Made by a program: the position numbers and the translations under genes
Shown here: positions 43,283 to 52,337 of the stretch, piece after piece
Layout of the letters: every line of letters begins with the position of its first letter
Position numbering within the stretch: position 1 is the first letter of the stretch
Notes under the pieces: model-generated
The model's input: only the letters and a program-made list of their open reading frames with translations
Told to the model about the DNA's origin: nothing
The model's database searches: none
NCBI GenBank assembly: GCA_003868215.1
Contig: QWDQ01000010.1
Location: 450,615-514,614, forward strand
Length of the DNA: 64,000 bases
Direction of reading: 5' to 3'
From: Pseudophaeomoniella oleicola
Lineage: Eukaryota > Ascomycota > Eurotiomycetes > Phaeomoniellales > Phaeomoniellaceae

Positions 43283-44568
43283 TCACCTTCTCTCTTGGTT
43301 ACCTTGACCACCAGCACCACCGCCAGCGCCAGCACCACCAGCACCACCACCACCCATGAACTGTTGTGCTCTGGTGTTAATCATATTAGCATTGACTTGT
43401 TACAGACCAAATCGGATCCATGTACTCACAGGTTTGCGATGTTTGGATCATTCATCAAGCCGCCAAGGTCTGGCATGCCGCCACCACCGCCACCGCCGCC
43501 GCCGCCACCGCCCTGCATACCTTGCATCATTTGTTGGATTCGAGGATTATTCATAATACCATTCAACGCTTCTGGGTTCTGCATCAGGTTCCTTGCCATG
43601 CCTGCAAACATAGGGTTATTCATGATGCTGGAAAGATCTGGCATGCCGCCACCACCTCCGCCTCTGCCTCCACCGAACATACCTGCCAGACTGGCTAGGT
43701 CGGGCATGCCACCACCACCACCGCCCCTAGTAGTGGCGGCATCGTCAGCGGGCTCTTCTGGCAGATCGTGTTCGTCCTGCTCCATTTCCTCGACACGCTT
43801 CTTGGCAGTCTCATAACCTTTCTTCATTGCTTCACTGCCGCCATTGCCTTCAAACTCAATACCTTGTTGGTATGCCTCCATGGCACCTCGTGCGTCGCCT
43901 AGCGCAAATTTCGCAAGACCTAGCCTTGACCATGCCTTTGTATATCTGGGGTCTGAGGCGACGGCGATCTCAGCATCGGCTGCTGCCTCCGCATGCTTTC
44001 CTGATGCCGAGTATGCGGCGGCACGGTTCGAAAGATATATGGGGTTTGATGGTGTTAGTGATATAGCCTGAGTGTATTTTTCGATCGCTGTAGCATAGTC
44101 CTTTTGAGCCATTGCTGCATTTCCAGCACTCTTCAGCTTTTCTGCCTCGGGATTTGGCGCCGAGGATGACGTATTGCCTGCAGGAGCACTGGTAGTGGGT
44201 TTCGGTGCCGATGTCGCAGGTGTGCTGGGACGACCTTCGTTCGCTGAGCTGTCCCCAGCAGTGCTCGCAGTACTCTTGCCCTTTAGTTTCTCGTAGACGT
44301 TGAATATACTCTGCAGGTTCTGAGGTTCAACGGCGGAGCTCATAGCTGCCTTATCATGTGGATCGACCTTGAAGCATTCTGATATGCAGGATGTGGCAAT
44401 CTCGACCGATTCGCTATCATCTGCACTAAGTGTACCATCCTTGAGGGAGGATTGGAGGAAGTCGATGATAGACAGCGCAAGGCGCTTCTTCGTCTCGGTG
44501 AGGGACTATAAAGATATGATCAGTATCGGCAGAAATCGTGTACGGTCGAACATCGACAAGCTTACCAT
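43283..44568 (-). CDS. sgt2: SGT2/SGTA-type TPR co-chaperone of the GET pathway
   Basis: Three exons: 44568-44566 (the ATG alone), 44505-43430 and 43370-43283, phase-consistent, 388 residues. The N-terminal dimerisation domain reads SLTETKKRLALSIIDFLQSS...DDSESVEIATSCISECF, the part that binds Get4/Get5 in yeast. Three TPRs follow (AEKLKSAGNAAMAQKDYATA, NPIYLSNRAAAYSASGKHAE, YTKAWSRLGLAKFALGDARG), including carboxylate-clamp residues for Hsp70/Hsp90 binding. The C-terminal client-binding region has NNPMFAGMARNLMQNPEALN-type Met/Asn-rich STI1-like sequence, flanked by three glycine runs each ending GGMPDL, and a Gly/Ala-rich tail. Role: hands tail-anchored membrane proteins to Get3 in the cytosol. 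Confidence 0.94.
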
Positions 44569-45080
44569 TGTGACTGGATTCTCTCCGGCCAATCTTCAAT
44601 GGTGTTTATGACTGGCTTGAAGCTTTCTGTAAGAGTTTGAAGAGATAGCGTTGGTAGAAGTGTCAGAAATTCTACCGTTCTGTTGTCATAGAACTTTCGA
44701 GGTGGGCAGCCTTGTCATGGTGGGGATTCTGGAGAAGGCTGAATTCAGTACGTGTACAAACTACCTCAAGTTACTTACTAAAGTACCTAACCTACCTAAC
44801 CGAGGTATTTCATGAACTGATACGATATCGTTACCTGCCTAATCTGACCTATTTCGAGTTCAATATCGCCGAAAAGTATCTTCATGACCCCTTTTTAGGA
44901 GATCGAGTACGGTATTAATGTGAGGAGAAATTCGATGTGAAGAAAGTGATGGTTTATTAATATGTACACAATAAGCTCTTTTGGTTGAAAGAAAAATTGC
45001 CGACGAAATGGAATGGACCACTTTCTGATCACGACAAGTCACATGGCGTTCGGTTGTGGGATGTCCTAACGGCCCATCTT
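44569..45080. other. Intergenic region, SGT2 promoter and GH28 3' flank
   Basis: About 510 bp. A short TACCTAACCTACCTAACC repeat lies at about 44784-44801. No gene is seen. Confidence 0.4.
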
Positions 45081-47171
45081 CTAGTGGAAGGACTGCTCGA
45101 GAAGAGACAGAAGGTCTGTGAGGAAATCGACCAGCACACTAACCATGCCCTGACCGGATGAAGATCCCGTGGAACCGATGCCGGTGATGCTTGCGGTTGC
45201 ATTCGCACCCAGACCCAGACCTGCTGAGCCGGTGGACAAAGCCGAGTATGTGCTGGTTAGGAAGCCGGTGCTTGCTCCTGTTGGCAGGTAAGCGGATGCG
45301 GTGCCGTTTGAAAACCCGGATGAGACCGCGAGAGCCGGGTTGGGCGGGAGGCGGCCTGCAGCGGTGGGTACAGCGGCGGCAGTGTCTGCTCCTGCTGATC
45401 CGGAGACTTGGGCTGCGATGGTTGAGAAGGCAGCGGACGTTGCAGAGTTGGACCTGCCGCTGCCACCAGTGCACTGTGGCTTCTTGCCGGTTGCGAAAGG
45501 AAGGCCTGTTCCGTTTCCGTAGTGTGGGAATACACCACTGGATGCACCGCTGGGCATGCCGGTTGGAAAGGCTGAGACGCGTGTCAAAGATGCTGAGGCT
45601 ACACTGGTGGTGTTTGCAGCGGCAGGGGTCTCAACAGCCGAGCCTGCGGAGGATGACGAAGTGAAAGCGATTGGATCAACAGCAGTAGAAAGGGATGAAC
45701 CTGGCGTTGCAACGACTCTGGCATCAGATGCGACGGATGCAGCGGAGGCACTTGGGGCAGATGTAACAGATGCAGATCCGCTCGCAAGGCCGGTGCTAGC
45801 GACAGGCCAACGCGGAGCAGGTGTGTAAACTGGGATAGGTATTGTTGTCCCATAACCCTCGACAGCCCATGCGGGAGCTGTTGGAGAGACGAAGCCTGAG
45901 GGAGTAGTTGTCGTTGTGACCGTTGTAGTATACGTCGCCGAACCGGATGCAGCAGCAATGCACTCACCGGTACCGTAGACGTTCTTGCACTGATTGACGA
46001 CCCTGTTACCATTTACGGTCCACATGGAGAAGTCCTCAATGGTGATGTCTTGTAGAGGGACAACGTCTGAACCTCTGATCACGACAGCTCCGCGCGAGGC
46101 ACCGTTGTCCATGGTACCAGTGAAGTTCCTGAAAGTAAGGCCTGACAAAGCCACCGCACCAGTGTCTCCGGATGTATGACTTTCCCAATACTGGTCGATG
46201 TCAAGCGCGTAGGTGGTGTCGTATGCCCAGAAATTCTCGAACAAACTGTCCCTGACATAACCAGTCGCGCCGCTACCGCCGGGGAACGTCTTGATCATGA
46301 GCATCTGCGTGTTCTTGTAGACTTGAATGTTTCGCATCGTAATGTTGGACACGGCGGCCGCATCAGTACCATCCGCATTATCTGCCGTCAAGGATCCGAT
46401 GGACATACCGCCACTGTGGTTGCACAGAAAGTCAGAGATAAGAGCGTTCTGAGACGGGGTCTTGACAGAGACACATTCATCACGGTTCGTAACCTCGATG
46501 TCGTGGAGATAACAGTTGTCGGTACAGATAAGATCGACGCCGTCGGTGCCACCTACGTCAGGTCCGCGGATAGTGACATAGTAAGCTTCAAAGTTGGATA
46601 CATCGTTAAGTACCAAGTGGAATGTTGGGCTGTCCACCAAGATGATGTTGTGAATGGCCGCATTTGAGACGTTGATGAAGCGAAGGAGACGAGCATTCTG
46701 GCTGGTGGAATCACGACGAGCGATATAGCCTTGGCCATTGATTGCACCAGTATTGGTCCCAGAAAACACCTCAATATCCGAGCCCCTCTCAATCACGATG
46801 GCATTACCACCGAATGAACCATCAGAAGTCATGGTGATGAGACCATCAATCTGGAATGCCCACCCATCAGCACCGCTTAAAGTTACAGCGGTGGCCAAAG
46901 AATAGTTTCCCTCCGGAATGTAGAGCGTAGCAGAGTTACCAGAGACACAGCTGGAGAATGCGCTGGTAATGGCCGGACCGACATCTGTCCTACCATCCGC
47001 AACACCACCATGGTCGAGAACATTGCACACAGTCGAGAGCTTCGTTGAGAGCGGCGTAAGGGCACCCAGGGCGCGTTTGTTAATATTGGCACCGGCCTCG
47101 ATACCTGTAGCCGAGAGCAATAAAGCAGGGACGAGTGCCTTCGTCAAGAAGGCCGAAATGGAGGAATGCAT
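45081..47171 (-). CDS. Secreted GH28 rhamnogalacturonase-like enzyme with long Ser/Ala-rich tail
   Basis: Single exon; the first true ATG is at 47171, giving 696 residues. A signal peptide is seen (HSSISAFLTKALVPALLLSATGIEA), followed by KR that may be a processing site. The parallel beta-helix catalytic domain covers about residues 40-430, with VCNVLDHGGVADGRTDVGPA, GTDGVDLICTDNCYLHDIEV, NRDECVSVKTPSQNALI and NHSGGMSIGSL. The Asp and Gly pattern (GVD, DECVSVK, GGMSIGS) is that of rhamnogalacturonan hydrolases, where the polygalacturonase NTD/DD/GHG/RIK set is altered. The last 270 residues are Ser/Ala/Thr/Gly-rich, start after PIPVYTPAPRWPVAS and end in a hydrophobic VSVLVDFLTDLLSLLEQSFH. 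Role: breakdown of the pectin rhamnogalacturonan backbone outside the cell. Confidence 0.9.
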   Translation of the reverse strand: MHSSISAFLTKALVPALLLSATGIEAGANINKRALGALTPLSTKLSTVCNVLDHGGVADGRTDVGPAITSAFSSCVSGNSATLYIPEGNYSLATAVTLSGADGWAFQIDGLITMTSDGSFGGNAIVIERGSDIEVFSGTNTGAINGQGYIARRDSTSQNARLLRFINVSNAAIHNIILVDSPTFHLVLNDVSNFEAYYVTIRGPDVGGTDGVDLICTDNCYLHDIEVTNRDECVSVKTPSQNALISDFLCNHSGGMSIGSLTADNADGTDAAAVSNITMRNIQVYKNTQMLMIKTFPGGSGATGYVRDSLFENFWAYDTTYALDIDQYWESHTSGDTGAVALSGLTFRNFTGTMDNGASRGAVVIRGSDVVPLQDITIEDFSMWTVNGNRVVNQCKNVYGTGECIAAASGSATYTTTVTTTTTPSGFVSPTAPAWAVEGYGTTIPIPVYTPAPRWPVASTGLASGSASVTSAPSASAASVASDARVVATPGSSLSTAVDPIAFTSSSSAGSAVETPAAANTTSVASASLTRVSAFPTGMPSGASSGVFPHYGNGTGLPFATGKKPQCTGGSGRSNSATSAAFSTIAAQVSGSAGADTAAAVPTAAGRLPPNPALAVSSGFSNGTASAYLPTGASTGFLTSTYSALSTGSAGLGLGANATASITGIGSTGSSSGQGMVSVLVDFLTDLLSLLEQSFH

Positions 47172-48372
47172 TTTCAAAAATGAGAGGACGGCTAGCAGCC
47201 CAGCTGACAGAAAAACGATTGGACGTATCGAACGATACCAACAGGAATGACGAGAAGAAAGCAGAGGTTTGATCTTTCAGAACCAAAAGAGAAAAGAGAC
47301 AGCGATATAGAAGGAATAAAAGGAAACAAGTACAAACACTAGACTTCATCATCAGAGACTGCCATTGCTGACCTGATACAACAGCAATCTAGGTAGGTTT
47401 GGCAGTGAAATTAGCCGTTCAATCTACGATTAGTGTATTGAGTGATCCTGGTCAGCAATAACGAGGTGAGCTACCGTAGTAACCCATGTTTTGCTGGGAC
47501 ATGAAACATGGGAAGATACCGAAAGGCGGAAGAGATAAGTGGGTAAGGTGTTTCGTTTATATAGTCGAGATCACAAGGCAGAACGGAGTTTCCTCACCCA
47601 TAGTGATCGGCGCCCCTGAATCATTGCAGTTATGGATGTCTGCATGGGTTCGACTCGTCTGTCGTATTTAAACAAGCGAACTACCGATCAGATAAAAGAT
47701 CAGTGGCGTGGCAGTCTCGCATAGATTGGGACAGTTCCGGAAAACCCCTAAACAAACCACTTAGACGCGTCCGATCAGTTGCTGAAGAAGGGCAGGGATA
47801 TGCGTAGTAGAGAACATCATCTTGAATTGCTAAATGCCGAAGCGACACATGATAACCGTAAGTCTGATATAATAATGTACCTTGATGTGAGCTTGAGCTT
47901 AAGCTTACTATCTTGTATCTTGAAGACTTTTCGCTACTTTGCCGATCCTTTGCCATGGGACCAAAAAGCTAGGACCCGGTGATAGATGGACAGAGTTCAC
48001 GACGCAGATACACATCGCTCTTGATCGATGGCGTACAGACTGAATCAAGAATCGACACCTTTTCGATCCGTGCATAAAGACTTTGTGAAGATGATATCGA
48101 TATGAACTCGAGTGTAGTCTCTTGAAGGCGAGGACGATCATCTCCGTTTCCTTCGAGTATGCGATCTATCATAGCGCCGATACAGCAGCTTTCGATCGCT
48201 GATAGCCGAGATTTAGTCAACATTCGAAGTCACTATCTGGCTGGACTTGCCTAAATGACCTAGGTCTAGCAGTGTGTCTATGACATCTGCCCTCGCAATA
48301 TGTTTGGTTGAGAGAAGCGTAATTATATGTCCTTTTCCAGAAGTCTTCCAACTGCAGATTCTGGTCGACAAA
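47172..48372. promoter_or_regulatory. Divergent promoter region, GH28 / agmatinase
   Basis: 1.2 kb between divergent starts of two predicted secreted enzymes. No gene is seen. I cannot name specific regulator sites. Confidence 0.35.
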
Positions 48373-49809
48373 ATGGTATTCCTGCGATCCTTGCTTTCGC
48401 TTCACGTTTTCGTTTGCGGTCTTGTTGCCGCTCGTGATGTCGTCTTTCCACCTGTTGCAGCCATTCGCAACGGCAATCCTCAACAACTACGTTTTCAGAC
48501 CGATGACGAAGATGTGATGTTCGGCGATCATGAGTTTGCCGGTCTAACTACGTTTGCGAATCTCCCATACGTACACTGTACTGCTCAGAACAAGGAGATC
48601 GAAAGCTACGATATTGCTTTCCTAGGGGCTCCTTTCGATACTGGTACCACCGGACGGCCAGGTTCCAGGTTCGGTCCGAGAGGCATCCGACAGGGATCCA
48701 TTCGAATTGGACCAGCGTATAACATTTATACCGGGAACAATTCATTCCAGGATTGGGCTAAGATTGTCGACTGTGGTGATGCTGGACTCACGTACCTTGA
48801 CAACACAGTGGCCCTCAACCAACTTGTCAAGGCGCACAGGATCATTTCTGGGCGAACAGCCAACAATGTGTCTGTGGCTACCACCCCTAGGATCATTACA
48901 CTCGGAGGGGATCATACGACTACTCTTGCTGCGTTAAGGTCGACCTATGACCATTTCGGCCCTGTGTCAGTCATACATTTCGACTCCCACATTGGTAAGT
49001 TTCGGAGATATGTGTCTTAACGCTTTTTACTGATTGACGAAGACACGTGGGACCCAACTGTTCTGGGTGAGTACCTGGCGAGAATCGTTATTTAGACTCC
49101 GCTAACACTGCTTCTCAGGTGGAGGTGTCAGCGATTATGCGTATGTGCGAACAGGGGTTGCCGTGAGGTATTGCGCTAACAGATGTCCAGAGGTGTCAAT
49201 CATGGCACATTCCTCCATATCGCTCACGAAGAAGGTCTGATTCTCAACTCCTCAATCCACGCTGGAATTAGAGCACCAGTCATGAACCGAAAGTACGACC
49301 TTCAGAACGATGCGAGATGCGGATTCTCGATCATTAAAGCGAGGGATATTGACCGCCTCACACCGTGGGGAGTGATCAACAAGTTGAAAGCTCGTGTCGG
49401 TGACTCGAAAGTCTACATATCCGTAGACATTGATGTGCTCGATCCTGCTTTTGCTCCTGGTACGTGTGGAAACGCGTGGCCAAGCTCAACGACTGGATAC
49501 TGACCTGTGATGTGCGTGGCAGCTACCGGAACTTCAGAGGTTGGAGGGTGGACGACCAGAGAACTATTGACAATTCTCGACGGCCTGGAAGGGCTCAATG
49601 TTGTCGGCGCAGACGTGGTCGAAGTTGCGCCGATCTGGGATTCCCCAGGTGAAACCACTCTGCTAGCAGCATCAGAGGTCGCTGTGTCTCTGTAAGTGAC
49701 CTTTCCAACCCCCCAAAATTGGACAATGAAAATCCATCTTTGGAGGTGACTATGCTGACAATGAAATTCTAGGATGACACTCATGGTTGAGAAGCCTGTG
49801 ACAACCTAG
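48373..49809 (+). CDS. Predicted secreted agmatinase-family ureohydrolase
   Basis: Six exons: 48373-48994, 49043-49066, 49119-49140, 49191-49459, 49523-49691 and 49773-49809, phase-consistent, 380 residues; two exons are only 24 and 22 nt. The start ATG gives a signal peptide, [20 protein letters not shown]. The binuclear manganese site of the family is complete: [19 protein letters not shown] (formed across intron 1) and [22 protein letters not shown], plus [16 protein letters not shown]. The pattern [23 protein letters not shown] is agmatinase-like rather than arginase-like. Agmatinases hydrolyse agmatine to putrescine and urea, but other guanidino substrates are possible. Secretion is unusual for the bacterial enzymes; several fungal members have leaders (recalled, not checked). 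Confidence 0.9.
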
Positions 49810-50866
49810 GAGATGGGAATGAGGATCACGTTAAGTTAGGCGAGGATCTAACCAGCAAGCATCTCTCTGCGGCCATCGCAACATATCAATTCATCCCAAG
49901 TTGAGGTGTCAGTATATACAATGGTCCTCATGTGTACATAATGTAGAATACTATACTTAGGCTTGCTGTATCTTGGTGGTGCCCGAGGCATGTCCGTCAT
50001 TCTAGAGCGGTCGACAACGCCGGTAACAGTGCGGAAGCCAGGAGAACATAATGAATGCTGTGTCAGGACCACAAACAGGGGAAACCCCATGGTACTTTTT
50101 TGATGGGTAACTGCAATGCTGCCCATCAGCATGAGGTATCGAGGACTGATTCTCTGGTGGTGGTTGAGACCATGGATGTCTCTTCTCGAAGCTGTTGGAA
50201 GGATGATGATGCCTTATCTCCGTTCATGTGCCCGACGTCCTAAGCTACTGATTACGGTAGACCAACACCTAACGTAGTACACCTACTACGTAGTACACCT
50301 ACATCATCGGTCTCCGATGCCCCACCATCCCCTACTACTATGATACTACGTACGTAGTACTCCTCGACTATTTACCTAATCACTGTTCTTCTAACCATAC
50401 CAAGCGCATCCATCGAGTCCATCCCGCCATTGTTGTGTGTTAACTGTAATGCACGCAATCGTCATCTTGTCCCTCAATCCTCCCGAGATGTGCTAAATGA
50501 GGGTGTTTCCGTAGGGTGCCGCATATCGTTTAGTAGTAGAGTGTAGCTCATCATCAATTCTGTGGCTTTTCGAGGCGAGGCGCAGCAATTGCTATTCACC
50601 TCACTTCATTAGTCGTCGCATGCTTTCGACCTCCACCACCATTGTCTACCACGTAGTACCACACATCAGACCATCCATTTCTGTGGGATATCCATTTCTG
50701 CATTCTCGTAATCTCTGATCCTGACAACAAGCATTCTATTATAATCATCATCTAACTCCAGAACATATCCACGATCGACCACGCCTTTCGCACTGATCAT
50801 ATCAAACCCAACCCCACCTACAACTAAATCGTCTACGCAACCCCGCGAAAGCCCCAACCACCAACA
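49810..50866. repeat. Intergenic region with TACGTAGTA palindrome cluster
   Basis: About 1.06 kb. Three or more copies of the CTACGTAGTAC-type palindrome lie at about 50273-50300 and 50343-50360. The last 200 bp before the MAPR gene are pyrimidine-rich. No gene is seen. Confidence 0.5.
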
Positions 50867-51574
50867 ATGCCTCTCCCAAACAACGGCATCGACCGCTCAA
50901 TATCCCTGTCGCGGCAAATCAGTGCCCAGACGGTCCCGACGACGTCATCAGAAACCACAAGTTCGAACATAGAGGGCGATGACGGGTCGGCGAAGAGCTT
51001 CAACCCTAAAAAGCCGGTTCAATTGCAGTCACCAAAGGATGACCCGATCACGGTGTCAGAATTGAGCAAATGCGATGGGACGGATCCGAGTAAGCCAATC
51101 CTGGTCGCGATCAAGGGAACAGTCTTCGATGTTAGTGGGAATAAGGCCTATGCGCCCGAAGGAAATTACCACGGTATGTTATAGGATCCGTTCCACCTTG
51201 CATGTTCAGCTCGACGATGGGTTGCGCCATCGTGAGCATTACAAAGTGTTTACTACAATCTACTGGCACCCCGACCTTATCTACACCTAGTTCTTCCTTC
51301 TTCCACGCAATAATCCCTCCGCACCCCAGTGACCCTTCCCCCAGAAAACTACCATGGCTAACTCTCCAACCCTCCCACAGTATTCGCCGGCAAAGACCCC
51401 TCTCGCGCCCTCGCCAAGAGCTCTCTCAAACCAGAGGACGCAATCCCTGAATGGCAAGATCTAGAAGGCAAGGAGAAGACCGTGCTAAGTGAATGGTTCA
51501 CCTTCTTCAGCAAAAGATATAACATTGTAGGTAAAGTTGTGGAGGACGACAGTGGTGAGGCGGACAGTGATTGA
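50867..51574 (+). CDS. dap1: Dap1/MAPR-type cytochrome b5-like haem-binding protein
   Basis: Two exons, 50867-51173 and 51381-51574, with a 207-nt intron; phase-consistent, 166 residues. After a Ser/Thr-rich N-terminal extension of about 60 residues, the MAPR domain reads ITVSELSKCDGTDPSKPILV, AIKGTVFDVSGNKAYAPEGN and YHVFAGKDPSRALAKSSLKPE, with the tyrosines that ligate haem in this family (YAPEGNYHVFAG). The family lacks the bis-His site of true cytochrome b5. Dap1 binds haem and supports sterol synthesis by cytochrome P450 Erg11/Cyp51 at the ER. No N-terminal membrane segment is evident, unlike the animal PGRMC1. The terminal residues are acidic. Confidence 0.9.
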
Positions 51575-52337
51575 GTAGACTGCGTGAGCGAGCGCGGTGA
51601 TCAATGCACAGAAGGGGATCTAGTCATCAGGATAAATGGAAGATATTTGGCGAATTTGTCCAAGGTCTTGGTGCGAAAGAAAGAACCTGCGATAGTCTAC
51701 TACAACTTTATCACAAGTTCAAAGGAGTGGGTTGATGGGAGATGATGGGTGCGTGTATCACAAGGTGTAGGCAGCTGAAAGGACCTCTTCTTTTTTTTTC
51801 TTCTCTAATCTCCCTTCAATATGGAGTTGCATGTACGCAAAGTCTTGTCGGTGTTTAAGATCCTATCAAGGAACAAGTCTGTACCTCGTGTGTGACGAGA
51901 GAATAGAAATGATCCCCTCCTAAGAGAACCACCACTCCTAACCTAAACAAATTATTGTCGGTTCGATATAGGCAAGGGATGAGACGTGTCTTGATTTTAT
52001 TTTCATATCATTTCCTCTCCTGAAAAAAAAAAAGAATGGCTGAGATGAAATCCTGTCGTAGGGGTCTTTTGGAAGTAAAAGGTAAGTAGATAGGTAAGGT
52101 CTCGAGTTCTTGGTTAGTGTTGGTATACAGTACTACATGTCAGATTATAAGCTCGAAAGTATTGGCAAGTAATGATACTATCTAGCGCATCTTTGGATTC
52201 GGGGGGTTTTGGCAGAATATATATACTATGTACATGTCCGAGAGTGATTACCTAGGTAAGCAACTGACTATATACTCATGATTTAGGAAGGAAAGGAAAA
52301 GAAAAGAAAAGGAACAAGAGAATCAAAGATGGACGGA
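51575..52337. other. Convergent 3' intergenic region
   Basis: About 760 bp between the Dap1-type and NOP4 stop codons, with an A tract near 52024-52034 and a GGAAAAGAAAAG run near 52291-52312. No gene is seen. Confidence 0.45.

Noticed and set aside
45191-46012. Several 60-157-codon frames overlapping the GH28 tail on both strands
   Set aside because: They are shadows of the low-complexity Ser/Ala tail.
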